Below are positions 21,617-32,900 of a stretch of 64,000 bases of DNA, piece by piece. Location: positions 4,898,001 to 4,962,000 of the forward strand of contig NC_057318.1 in assembly GCF_000687475.1 (NCBI RefSeq), written 5' to 3'. The stretch's first letter is position 1, and every line of letters starts with the position of its first letter. The translations under genes were made by a program, and so were the position numbers. The DNA is from Ustilaginoidea virens (lineage: Eukaryota; Ascomycota; Sordariomycetes; Hypocreales; Clavicipitaceae). The notes below the pieces were generated by a model that was not told the DNA's origin, searched no databases, and worked only from the letters and a program-made list of their open reading frames with translations.

Positions 21617-24600
21617 ATGGCCGAACAGCTGAGGTTCGACGGCCAAGTTGTTGTCGTCACTGGCGCTGGCGGTGGTCTCGGCAAGGCCTATGCTCTCTTC
21701 TTCGCCTCCCGCGGCGCTGCCGTCGTGGTGAATGATCTCGGAGGCTCATTTCAAGGCGAAGGCAACTCGACAAAGGTAATTTCCATCGTCTCCTCTCCGT
21801 CTCTCTTCTTTAAGAGCATGAATGGCGTCTGGCCGCAAGAGAGAGAGAGAGCAGGGATGGGCGTTGGCTGTCATGGTCATATCGTACCTACGCATCATTA
21901 CTGACGCTCCGCTTTGCAAAAATTCTAGGCTGCCGATGTTGTTGTCGACGAGATCAAGAAGGCAGGTGGCAAGGCTGCCGCCAACTACAACAGCGTCGAA
22001 GATGGCGACAAGATCATCGAAACGGCCATGCAAAACTTTGGTCGCGTCGACGTCGTCATCAACAACGCCGGTATCCTTCGGGATGTCAGCTTCAAGAACA
22101 TGACGGACCAAGACTGGGACCTCATCATGAAGGTCCACGTCCGAGGCGCCTACAAGGTCGCCCGCGCTGCCTGGCCGCATTTCCGAAAACAAAAGTACGG
22201 TCGGGTTATCAACACTGCCTCGGCTGCTGGTCTGTTTGGCAACTTTGGACAGACCAATTACTCGGCCGCCAAGCTGGCCATGGTTGGCTTCACCGAGACC
22301 CTTGCCAAGGAAGGGGCCAAGTACAACATTCTATGCAACGTCATTGCTCCCATCGGTAAGGCCCCTGACGATTCGGTGCTGTTGCCGTTTTTATCGTTGT
22401 TGTTTTTGTTTGCTTAGAAAGTTGGTCGGGTTCAATTTCTGCTCTGAACTGACCATTTTTGCCACCAGCTGCCAGCCGAATGACCTCTACCGTCATGCCC
22501 CCGGATGTCCTCGAGCAGCTAAGGCCGGAGTGGGTTGTCCCTCTTGTTGCTGTTCTCGTCCACTCCAGCAACAAGTCGGAAAACGGCGGCATTTTCGAGG
22601 TCGGTGGTGGCCATGTGGCCAAGATGCGATGGGAGCGGTCTGGCGGCCTGCTGCTCAAGGCCGACGACTCCTACACCCCTAGCGCCATCCTCAAGAAATG
22701 GGATCGGGTTGTCGACTTCTCCAAGCCTCAGTATCCCACGGGCCCCAACGACTTTTTGGGCCTGCTGGAGGAGTCCCAGAAGCTTGGCCGCAGCGAACAG
22801 GGCCCCAAGGTCGACTTCACCGGCAAGGTTGCGCTCGTCACCGGCGGCGGAGCTGGCATCGGCCGTGCCTACTGCCTGGCTTTCGCCAAATACGGCGCTA
22901 CTGTCGTCGTCAACGATCTCGCCAATCCGGACGACGTCGTGAATGAGATCAGGAAGGCTGGTGGAAAGGCCGTGGGTGTCAAGGCTTCTGCCGAGGATGG
23001 CGAGACGGTCGTCAAGGCCGCCATTGACAACTTTGGCCGAATCGACATCATTGTCAACAACGCCGGCATCCTGCGCGACAAGGCCTTTGCCAACATGGAT
23101 GACTCGTTGTGGGATCCCGTCTTCAACGTCCACTTGCGCGGCACCTACAAGGTCACCAAAGCTGCCTGGCCATACTTTCTCAAGCAAAAGTACGGCCGCG
23201 TCATCAACACCACCTCCACCAGCGGTGTTTACGGCAACTTTGGTCAGGCCAACTATGCTGCTGCTGTAAGTTCATGACCCCAGCCCCAAGCAGGGGCGTT
23301 TCCGCCCTGCTGTGCTCTGCTCTGCTTCGCTTCGCTTCGCTTCGCTTCGCTTCGCTTCGCTTCTTTCGTGAGACTGACCAGCCGGCGAACCAGAAATGCG
23401 GTATTCTCGGGTTTTCCAGAGCCTTGGCTATTGAGGGTCAAAAGTACAACATCTTTGTCAACACCATTGCCCCCAACGCTGGCACCGCCATGACGGCCAC
23501 CATCATGCCCCCCGAGATGGTCCAAGCGTTCAAGCCCGACTACATTGCTCCTCTTGTTCTCGCCCTCTGCGGTGACGACTGCCCCGATCCCACCGGTGGC
23601 CTGTACGAAGTCGGCAGCGGCTGGTGTGGCAAGACTCGCTGGCAGCGGACTGGCGGCCACGGGTTCCCCGTCAACGTCGCTCTGACCCCTGAAGAGGTGG
23701 TCAAGAACTGGAAAGACATTGCCAGCTTTGACGATGACCGGGTGGACAACCCTGAAAAGGCTCAGGACTCCATGATGAAGATTATGGGCAACATGGGCAA
23801 CGTTGCGGAGAAGGTATGAGAGCTGATTTTTTTTTTGTTGTTGTTGTTGTTGTTGTTGTGATTTTACGTTACGACTGCCGTGTACACTTTAGCTAGGACT
23901 AGGTTCATGGAACGAGGTGAAATGAACGGGGGGTGAAGAGCATAAAAGGATATCCGCAAATTGCATTCGACCTGCAGAAATGAAACCTTTTTTTTTTCAC
24001 TTTTTCCCCGTGCTCTCCCTACTTTCTCTGCCTCGCTGATTTGTCCATGCCGTTGTGCCAAAAGGTCGATGCGCCCGCCCCCGGCAACGAATACCTCGAC
24101 GCCATCAAAGCCGTCATTGGCAGGGAAGGCCCTGCCGTCGAGTTCAAGTTTGAAGACCGAGACTCCATCCTCTACAACCTGGGCCTGGGCGCCAAGCAGA
24201 ATGAGCTGAAATACGTCTTGTACGCCGCGCCCCCGTGTGCCCCCTTCCCCCGGCCCGTGACCCCAACCGCAAAGCGCCCGGCGAGGCCGATATCGAGGCA
24301 GGGGCGTGGGAATGCCCACGACGAGCCTATTATAGCTGACGTTTTGATCTTCTCGCCAGCGAGGGAGCCGAGGATTTCCAGGTCCTGCCGACGTTTGGCG
24401 TCATCCCCATCTTCACCGCCGAGATGCCCTTCAACTTTGACGACATCGTGCCCAACTTCTCGCCCATGATGCTCCTCCACGGCGAGCAGTACCTCGAGGT
24501 GCGCAAGTTCCCCCTGCCCACCAGCGGCGTGCTCGAGTCGCGCGGCAAGCTGGTCGAGGTGGTCGACAAGGGCAGCGCCGCCGTGGTCAAGACGGCCCTC

Positions 24601-25266
24601 ACCACGACCGACAAGGCGACCGGCGAGCCCGTCTTCTACAGCGAAATGACCGTCTTCATCCGCGGCAGCGGCGGCTTCGACGGCCCCAGCAAGGGACAGG
24701 GCCGCGGGGCCGCGACGGCCGCCAACGCGCCCCCCAAGCGAGCTCCCGATGCCGTCGTCGAGGCCAAGACGGACGAGAACCAGGCTGCCATTTACCGTCT
24801 GAGCGGCGACTACAAGTATGGAATTCTCCCCCCGCCCCCTCTCTCCAAACCAATCCCCCTTCTTAAACCGGCCCCCTCACCTTGGGTTTCAAAAAAAAAA
24901 AAAAAAAAAAAAAAGAAAAAAAAGAATCTAGAAGAAGAAAACAAGCAGCGAGCGCAAGCTAACCTAACCCGGTCCAGCCCGCTGCACATTGACCCGTCGT
25001 TCGCCAAGATGGGCGGGTTCAAGAAACCCATCCTCCATGGCCTGTGCTCCTTCGGCGTCGCCGGCAAAGCCATCTACGAGACGTTTGGCCCGTTCAAGAA
25101 CATCAAGGTCCGCTTCGCCGGCACCGTGGACCCTGGCCAAACCCTCGTCACGGAAATGTGGCGCGAGGGCAGCAAGGTCCTTTTCCAGACAAAGGTCAAG
25201 GAGACCGGCAAGCTGGCCATTGGCGGCGCGGCCGTAGAGCTGATTGATGACAAGGGCAAGATGTGA
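21617..25266 (+). CDS. FOX2: Peroxisomal multifunctional beta-oxidation enzyme (MFE-2)
   Basis: Converts trans-2-enoyl-CoA to 3-ketoacyl-CoA by hydration then NAD-dependent oxidation, in peroxisomes. Seven exons give 900 residues: 21617-21775, 21929-22355, 22469-23265, 23394-23813, 24065-24219, 24360-24815 and 24978-25266. Dehydrogenase A (residues 1-300) has TGAGGGLG and active-site NYSAAK. Dehydrogenase B (about 310-600) has TGGGAGIG and NYAAAK, whose Lys is the first codon after intron 3. The hydratase-2 domain has the signature [14 protein letters not shown], with its Asn split by intron 6. Intron 3 holds a GCTTC array, intron 4 GTT repeats and intron 6 a long A run. The protein ends DDKGKM, which is not a standard SKL-type peroxisome signal. 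Two other start-of-intron choices fail to restore conserved residues, so this model is well supported. Confidence 0.95.
23324..23363 (+). repeat. GCTTC pentamer array inside FOX2 intron 3
   Basis: Eight perfect GCTTC copies in a 128-nt intron, leaving the splice sites untouched. Confidence 0.95.
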
Positions 25267-25774
25267 GACGAAACTTCCGTTGCGGCCCGTTGACGTCTGC
25301 GCGTGGTGACTGGGAAGGTTTGATGAGGGAAAACAACGACAGGGGGGGGAATGGATCTGGTGGTTTCATGTATTATACTGATATCGGCATTGTAAATTAA
25401 ACAACTGGTTTTTTTGAATGGATTTGACGGTGTAGGATTGACTCCAGCGCTCCAACTCCGAGAAAGGTGACAAATGTCGCAAGCGTCGTTGCGGTTGAAA
25501 AAGGGGGGTTGCGCCTCGTCTGTCAAACAATGGACTTGGTCGGATTCTGTCAGGTTTCCCGTCAATATATATATATATATGATGTGTATACAAAAGATTG
25601 ACTGATCCAAAGCATGCAAATTATGCATAGCTTCTCGAGTGGAACCAGTTCCAGAGCACGCTCCCGGAGGAAAAGTCAAGACAAAACGCCAAGCCCGTGG
25701 ACCTCAAAAAGACACATAAACCGCACCGACTACGCAATACGGGCAGGCGAAAATCAAACGGCAAGCTTGCGCCC
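25267..25774. other. Convergent intergenic region FOX2 / RBR ligase
   Basis: About 500 bases of shared 3' flank with an (AT)7 run at about 25566-25580. Nothing else is seen. Confidence 0.6.
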
Positions 25775-27703
25775 TCACACATACATTGCCTCGACAATCA
25801 TGTCCAGTACGTCCGGCAGCTTGGGCGCGGTGTGACTGGCAAGGAATCGGTCAACTCTCGATTGCACGCCCTGCGAGGCAACGCCGGTTTCGAGATAGGC
25901 CTTCTCGGGCCCAGACAGCTCCCTCCGCTCCGTCTCTGCCCACTTCCTCTCGGCTACCTCGCGGGCTTCCTCGAGGACGGCGTCCACGTCCTCCGACTCC
26001 CACAGGTTGCACCTGTCGCACTGCGTGCACGGCCTCGGGTCGCCGTCGGGGCGGAAGTGGTCGCAAAAGTGACGGTAGCCGTCTTCGCTCAGGTCCGCAC
26101 GGCATACGTAGCACATTTTGTATCCGCATGGGCAGGTGAGCTTGTTACACCCCGCATTCTTCACAAACGACGTGTTGCAGCGAGGGCACACCCGCTTGAT
26201 CGCCATGCTCATGGCTTGCTCGACCTGTGTCCGCAAAGCCACGAGGGAAGATTCGTTGCACACGTGTATGTCCGTCCATGACTTGTGGCACGAGAGGCAC
26301 GAGGCCCGAGCGCATTTCGGATTCTGGCACGAGAAGCGAAGGCCACGGCGCCGGCGACAGTGCCTGTGCACGGCTTGCTTCCATTCGGGTCCGATGCTGC
26401 GCCAGACCTCTAGTCTGACGCTGACCGTCACGCAAACGAGGGCTGCTAGTAATGCCAGGGGGAAGAGCGAAATCAAACCCATCACAGCGGCGGACGCCAC
26501 GGCCAGGTTGTAGACGCTCCGTAGCTTGAAGCGGGGCCTGGCCTCGTGCGACGGGAGGTAGACGTCGTCGATTTCGGCGTAGCTGCAAAACGGGCAGCGA
26601 ATGAGCGGCACGTCGGCAGCAACGAGGCCGTGCTCCGCCAGCCGTTGATCCAGCCTGTCGAGCATGTCCGGACCACACTTGTCGTCGGTGAATAACGCTC
26701 GTCGAAGGTCGTCCGACGATACGTGACCGGTGCATCCGGAGCCATCCGCTGACAAGCATTTGAGAGTGCCCGTGTCCACGTTGATGCTGCTCTGCCAACC
26801 CTGCCCAAAGAGGGCCTCTTTGATGGAGCTCTGGACGCAATGGTGGCAAATCAGGTGTCCTTCTTTGCTGCAGCTCGTAAAGCCTTCAAACGTGTAGTCG
26901 ACGAAGCAGCAAGCACATTCATAAGTGGCGCATGCTGCTTCCGCCTCTTCCTTGTTCAGCAGGACGGCCAGCCCACGGTCCTTTGCTTCCCCCTTTTCCT
27001 TCAATTTCCTCTTCAGGGGGCGGATGAGAGCATCGTACAGTTCGCGATCCAGTTCGGCGTTTCCAGTCGTTCTGATCGTCGGCACGATTGATCCCTGCCC
27101 GGTGGACCGCCACACCACCAAGGGGTGATTCTCGGCCTCCCCCGTGGTCAGGAGCTTGCGTCGCAGGAGGAGCGACTGCACCGTGAACCGCCAGGATTTC
27201 GACGACAGGTCGACCAGCGTCTGTCGGGCCTCTAGGTACGCATAGTTGCACTCGGCTAGAACGGCGTTGACCGTCGACTTGGCCAAACCTCGAAACTCGT
27301 GAGCGGCCAACGCTGCCACAGCCTGGACATACTCTGGGCTGCGGAACATTTCGCTCCGGGGCAGAGTTGCCGGAGAGGCATCCTGCTTGTCCATGACCTT
27401 CCATCGCCCCTTGACCCATTCGACGCGATTTTTGAGGAGGGCATCGGCAACAAGGGCCAGTCTTGACTCGCCGTCGAAATTGGACAGCAACTCCCTAAAC
27501 ACTTGTACCTGCACGTCGGGGAATACAACGGCGAGGGCTTCGAGAGAAGCGTTTAGTTCGCGTAGATTCGGCCGCTCGGGAGGCATACATGGCAGCTGTG
27601 CCTCATCGTATATGTACTCAGGTGGAAGATGCGAGCCCGGACCGAGCTTCGATCGACTGGCTGATGCTTTGTCAAGGGATGAAAGCAGGCCGCTAAACAC
27701 CAT
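25775..27703 (-). CDS. RNF216-like RBR E3 ubiquitin-protein ligase
   Basis: A single-exon gene of 642 residues. RBR ligases take ubiquitin from an E2 onto their own Cys, then pass it to the substrate. RING1 begins at CACC (residues 263-266) and continues through HLICHHC to about 324. The linker and IBR region includes CPFC (370-373) and CQNPKCARASCLSCHKSW (459-476). RING2 starts CPRC at 506, with the expected catalytic Cys519 in the NAGCNKLTCPCG block. The tail GYRHFCDHF with CTQCDRCNLW closely follows the RNF216/TRIAD3 pattern. Unusually, residues 399-428 between RING1 and IBR form a strongly hydrophobic stretch that could be a membrane helix. The N-terminal 250 residues lack a known domain. 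The start is the first ATG, and no better one is seen. Confidence 0.88.
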   Translation of the reverse strand: MVFSGLLSSLDKASASRSKLGPGSHLPPEYIYDEAQLPCMPPERPNLRELNASLEALAVVFPDVQVQVFRELLSNFDGESRLALVADALLKNRVEWVKGRWKVMDKQDASPATLPRSEMFRSPEYVQAVAALAAHEFRGLAKSTVNAVLAECNYAYLEARQTLVDLSSKSWRFTVQSLLLRRKLLTTGEAENHPLVVWRSTGQGSIVPTIRTTGNAELDRELYDALIRPLKRKLKEKGEAKDRGLAVLLNKEEAEAACATYECACCFVDYTFEGFTSCSKEGHLICHHCVQSSIKEALFGQGWQSSINVDTGTLKCLSADGSGCTGHVSSDDLRRALFTDDKCGPDMLDRLDQRLAEHGLVAADVPLIRCPFCSYAEIDDVYLPSHEARPRFKLRSVYNLAVASAAVMGLISLFPLALLAALVCVTVSVRLEVWRSIGPEWKQAVHRHCRRRRGLRFSCQNPKCARASCLSCHKSWTDIHVCNESSLVALRTQVEQAMSMAIKRVCPRCNTSFVKNAGCNKLTCPCGYKMCYVCRADLSEDGYRHFCDHFRPDGDPRPCTQCDRCNLWESEDVDAVLEEAREVAERKWAETERRELSGPEKAYLETGVASQGVQSRVDRFLASHTAPKLPDVLDMIVEAMYV

Positions 27704-28531
27704 GACGATGTTTCATTCTACTTCAAGTCAGCATGCTGAAGTGCGGTGCAGTTGGTGTTCCAGCGTGACAGACGCTGGGTCGACACGGAGGGTGGCTTCG
27801 GTTCGAGTTGCACAGGATCGAGTTGACCCAAGGGTTGATGACAGTCTGACAGCATCAGAACATGTCGTGGGGGCGGAAAGGTTGAAAGAAGGGGGGGGGG
27901 GGTTGTGGAGGTTTTGCCCACGCGTCACCTGCTCGGGGAGGGGAGAGGGGGGGGGTGCAAACGGGCAGGCAAACGGGTAAACGGACAAACGCTGTTACGA
28001 GCTCTCGTCGTGCTGCAGTTTTGAAACTGTCAGTGCAGTCACCGGCAGAACTGTGCATTAGGGGAAGACTAGGCTTTTCTACAGATTACATTTTATCTTC
28101 ATTTGCCTAGATTTGCCTAGGCATTACCGATGCAGAAGTGGTAATCAATCAATCAATTCAGAGTTGTCCACTGAGTGCCCAAAGGTTCCCACGCCTGCAA
28201 CCCGAAGAACAAGTCTGCGCTCAAATGTACTGCGTACATGCGAGGGCCCGCTCATGGTCCACCACCTGGCTGTATCTCCCTCACAGCTGTACATCCCAAA
28301 CAAGTACTCCGTCGCCGTAAACCATACAAGGTACGTAGTCCTTTTTGCTCAACCCGCGCGATGATCCGCAGGTCTGGGATGGGTTGAAGATTCATTCAGC
28401 CCTGCACGAGCCAACCCTGAACTCGCAAGGAAAGACTCGATACGGCGACTGGGCCGAATATAAAAATATATATTATATATATAAAAAAGGGGGGAGGGGC
28501 TAAAAATTGGTAATAAGGAGTAGCTAGCATG
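27704..28531. other. Upstream region of RBR gene
   Basis: About 830 bases with two G runs near 27890 and 27948 and an AT-rich patch at 28460-28492. No gene was recognised. Confidence 0.6.
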
Positions 28532-28629
28532 GGGGAATACCGGGGATCGAACCCGGGACCTCTCCTAGTTTCATTTGCAATGAGCGGGAGTAACCCGAAA
28601 GGAGAATCCTACCACTGGACTATATTCCC
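28532..28629 (-). tRNA. tRNA-Pro(CGG) with 26-nt intron
   Basis: The minus strand folds as a full cloverleaf. The 7-bp acceptor is GGGAATA with TATTCCC, and the discriminator is C. The D stem is GTCC/GGAT and the anticodon stem CTCCT/AGGAG. The T arm is CCGGG-TTCGATC-CCCGG. The anticodon CGG is at 28597-28595, followed by G37 as expected for proline. The intron (28593-28568) sits after position 37, the canonical place. A box TAGTCCAGTGG and B box GGTTCGATCCC fit polymerase III promoters. Confidence 0.93.
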
Positions 28630-29044
28630 GATCCAATTGGCTTTCGACCCTGTTGTATTATTTTATAATACCATTGACTAAGCTGCAGATTAGGCTCTCC
28701 ACACCGCCAGTGAGTTTGACTTTGATGCCGTCTTTCAGAGCCCGGGTCGATTGGAGCAAGTCATTTGAAACTTGAGAGCACGTATATATATCTTGTGGTA
28801 GTCAACAGCCAGGTCATGGGAATACGTGTTATAATAGCCATATTTGACTTCTCTGTCCCGAAACCTGTGTCCCGGCTAGCTCTTACCAGAAGAAGGGATC
28901 CGTGCGCGATGCCAGAGAGTCAAGGATCTATTAAACAGAGTGCTCCAGAGTCGCTCTGGCATAGGTGGCATAGGTCGTTCTGAGCCCGAAACACCATATG
29001 CTCGCTTATGTTGCTATAAGCGCTTCTCGTCATTCTTCCAGACT
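28630..29044. other. Gap between glycerate kinase 3' end and tRNA-Pro
   Basis: About 415 bases, lower in GC than the preceding 28 kb; nothing was recognised. Confidence 0.6.
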
Positions 29045-29992
29045 CTAGAGTCGCACCACGTGCTTAACCCTTCTATCCCGCCCAACAACGATCCGTAACT
29101 GACGCCCTGGCCTCTCTGCAAAGATACCACTTCTTACCCCTTCAGTGTATAGTTCATAAGCAGGATAGTACCCGTCTACAAACCTGGTAACTTGCTCCGG
29201 GGTCATGCCCGCATCCGGGTCCCCCCTTGCAGCCCTAAGCGAGTGCTCCTGCTCCTGCCGCCAAGCGTATACACTGTCTGCATCTTCCGAGTCGAGGTGT
29301 ATGAAGACGTCAAAGTACTCGGTGATGCCATCATACTCAGCCAACCTTTCGTTCACGAACAATAGGTGCTCCAAGTTGTGTTTACGGAGCGTACGGCTAG
29401 GTGCTTCCCATTTCGCTTCCAGGCTCTCGGCGCTTATGGGCCGGAAGCCTACGGACCATCCCTCAAAGATGATGACCTCTGTGGGCTCATCACCCGGTTG
29501 ATTAAGACGCCTCCATTGCTCCCTGGGAAGGCGATCCCCATGGCCTTGAAATAAGGCCTTGTCGAACCGAGGGATACTGGTGGGCTGTCCCTCAACCAGC
29601 GAAGCAAAAATAGACCTTGCCAAATCCACATCATGCGTTCCTACGAAACAAGAGTTAGTCCTGGTTGCCCTGGTTAGCCGCGATGCGTGCCGTTCAATAC
29701 CTGGCTCCCCGCGATGCTGCACCAGCGCATTACCGGCATTCGCACTGGCAAATTCCACTTGGTCCTGACGGGTGAGATACAGGTCGTCAAGACTGAAGAC
29801 AAGCGTTTTGATGGATTTTCCCTCCAGAGCCAGAGCCAGCGACGCCACCAAGGTCGTCTTGCCCACACCTTGCATGCCGTTGAGACCTACGATGAGCGGG
29901 CGTCTGGGACTTGCGGCTTTGTGCCTTTGGACATGTTCCAGGATGAAGGAAAGACATATTGCCGCTTTGTCGTCTGCGACCTGCAGAGACAT
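29045..29992 (-). CDS. TDA10: D-glycerate 3-kinase-like P-loop kinase (TDA10 family)
   Basis: A cytosolic ATP-dependent kinase expected to phosphorylate D-glycerate; the yeast homologue is TDA10. Exons on the minus strand are 29992-29701 and 29640-29045, giving 295 residues, close to family length. The Walker A loop is GLNGMQGVGKTT near residue 36-47. SLDDLYLTRQDQ follows, typical of this kinase family. IPRFDKALFQGHGDR and IIFEGWSVGFRP are further conserved blocks, and MTPEQVTRFVDGYYPAYELY closes the domain. The 60-nt intron separates RGEPG from THDVDLA and has no in-frame stop, so an unspliced message would still encode a 315-residue protein. I chose splicing because it restores the conserved GEPGTHDVDL, and the intron has GT-AG ends. 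Confidence 0.9.
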   Translation of the reverse strand: MSLQVADDKAAICLSFILEHVQRHKAASPRRPLIVGLNGMQGVGKTTLVASLALALEGKSIKTLVFSLDDLYLTRQDQVEFASANAGNALVQHRGEPGIERHASRLTRATRTNSCFVGTHDVDLARSIFASLVEGQPTSIPRFDKALFQGHGDRLPREQWRRLNQPGDEPTEVIIFEGWSVGFRPISAESLEAKWEAPSRTLRKHNLEHLLFVNERLAEYDGITEYFDVFIHLDSEDADSVYAWRQEQEHSLRAARGDPDAGMTPEQVTRFVDGYYPAYELYTEGVRSGIFAERPGRQLRIVVGRDRRVKHVVRL

Positions 29993-32900
29993 TTCAGGGA
30001 TGCCTCAGATGGGGGAAGGTGAAGGTGGTGGGCGGCATGCACATGTTGTTGCAGGTCTCAATGTCTGGTCGGAAATGGCTGGCTGCAAGTGGGGGGTGGG
30101 TGGCACTTGCCAGTTGTTGGCGGGTACCTGCCCCCCTACTCCGGACCTCTTGGTACATACCTACCTACCTACACCTCCTACACGATAGTGGGGACTCGGG
30201 AGGTCCAAGATGCTGACGCGAGCACTCCTTACTCCGTACCCTGTGCTTCAAATGCCTGGGTATCATGAATCATGTATCATGTATCATGTATCATGTTATT
30301 CATAGATGATGGGACACTTTGGGCGCAGCGCGCAGCCCGATGCTCGGTGCTGATGCTCGGTGCTGAGAGAACAAGGCAGATGCTCCGAGCGTCACATTAT
30401 GCCGAGACATTGATTTGGTGCTTCGCCATTTGACTTGGAAATGCAGGCGAATTTCCTTGAACGTATCGGCCAAAGGTACCTAATTACCTTGGGAAGTAAG
30501 GTTGCCAAGAGCTGACGAGTTACAAGTTTCCACGAAATCGCAATCCGTATGTACAGAGTTACTCCGTGGTAAACGCGACAATGCGAACCACTTGGGTGGG
30601 ACCTTGACGAAACAACCCCTGGAACTTGATTTGATGCAAGTGAACAGCTTCAACGGAAAGTCCGGACTTGCAGGTTTATCCTTTATCCGACGGGCGAGGC
30701 ACCCGTAATTTAGCGCGCCCGCGGGAGCGATGGTGCCACGGGGGGGGCCCGGTGCCTGGTGAGGGGTGGCCGACCTCCTCTCTCAGTCGCACCCTGGCAT
30801 GGGGCCACGGCTTCTGCTTGTCTGGTGTTTCCGCTTCTGCTTGTGCTTCATTCAAGTACCGAGTACTCCGTGCGGAGCTCAGTATTTGCATAGGTACCAG
30901 GAACCTAGGAAGGTTAGGTAAGGTAGGTATCTACCAGGTAGGCAGATACCTCGCATCCGACCTACCAGCTCCACATGAGCCATGCCATGGGACCTAACAA
31001 GCTCTAGGAGAGTCCCTGTAGTACAAAACGTGCTAAGTACCTAGGTACCTACCCGGTAGATGCCAAAAGAGGTCGCACTCGGCACACAACATAAGAATAG
31101 AGCTGCGGTCTCGTCTGCACTTGTTGAAGTGACACCAGCAGAGAAAGATGCTCCTGAAGACAGTAAATGGAAAAAGGACAACGTTATACGAAGTACAAAT
31201 AAGCCAGACGCAAAGGTACGTAGGGGGCGAGATAAACTTGTGGTTATACGTCTTGGTAGGTGGATACCTTAGGTAGAAAATATGTATATTCGTATCGTCC
31301 CACCGCCTTGATCTGTCCTACTGATTTTATTCTCCCATTACGTGCGATATTTTTCAACCTGGGATAGGGGAATGCTCCATACATTTTACGGAGTGGACTT
31401 TTGCGACTAGAAGAATCAGCTGATATAATATAGCCACCCACCTTGTGACGGACGTAGGCTTAGCATCACTGCAGGCGGTTCCATCTATTTCATCGTCCCT
31501 GAAGTCGTCATCGCCGCGGAACTTCCAAAACGAGGCGCCAACTCTCACGCAAGTCTATCCATCGCATTGCTAGCGCAGTCATCTAATCGGCTGCCCCCTG
31601 CCTTTAATAGTAAGTGTCCCAGGGGAAATCTGGCCCGTAGCGGCTGGGCACGACCACGAGTCCACGAGTCACGACCGTTACTATGTAGTTTGGACTCCCG
31701 AGTAGGCGATTATAACCATTGACCTCGCGTAAGCATGCCCGTGGGATCGTCACGACTCATGATTGCTGAGCCGTTACTCCGTCCCGAGGAGAGAGCTGTG
31801 CAATTGAACCCGAGACCCCCAGCCAGCTTCCAATAAACTCGAACCTTCCAGTCGAAAACTCAATGGCAGTTCCAGGCCCACCCTCCTCGTGGCTATTTGT
31901 CCATCACCACGTGTTACTCCGACGACACATGGCAGAAAGACACATGCAGCCTTGTCGCACCAGATGGCACGGCTTTTTTTTTTTCCTTTTTCTTTTTCTT
32001 TCTTCTTTTTTTTCATCGACCCAACCAGGCAGACGTGGCGCATCTCCACCACCTGCAGACTGGGGGTCAAAGAGACGGCTTTTCCGTTGCACCAGGCCAA
32101 GCAAACAAGCAAGAGACTGACTGACTGCCATGGTGAAACAAGAATAAAAGCAACAGGGGCCTGTGCTGCAGAGCTCATTAGGAACTTCCCCCGGGATTGC
32201 GCTCTTTTCCCCGACTTGGAGAGAATAATATCGAACATGGGGGAGGAATATCATCTGCGAGCAAGTCCCGCCCGCCATTCGTCCTTTCGGTGACATTGAA
32301 TCTTCGTACGCTGGCTGGTATGTACTAGTGTTTCGGGTTATTTCGGCGAGCAGCCCTCTTTCCGGCTCCTTGATCTGCGCAGAAATTACTGGCCGCAGCC
32401 ACAAAGCCCTCTTCTCGCGCGGCTTCATCTGCTGGCATGTCTGCAGTGCGGGTCACTTGCAAAACATAACTATCCCCAGTTAGTGTATTAAGCCTAGCGA
32501 TTTTTTGACTTGAACCGAAAGAGGCAAACTGGTATGGTACGCATGGCTCCAAAACACCTTCCTAAAGCAACTGGCAAGGCATGCTCTCCTGAGCGCACCC
32601 GATTGATTCCTTGGGCTCGACTTACAGTCAGTGCCACCAATGATCAATCCAAGTAGTTGTTGCTACGCACCATCGTAACCATTGGAACCCATCTTACGCG
32701 AACACAAGCCCCTAATAGACTGGCCAGTCTTACCTAAGGGAGATAGGTATATACCTCTAGGCAGTTAGTCTCGTGGGGGCTGGTCATTGTCCTAAATTGC
32801 CATTTTGGATGGGTGCTGGCAGGGATACAGGGGAAAAAGGAAAACCACATACCAACCTGGTACAAGAATCCAGGCTATAGGCTATTGCCTGTAGGCCATA

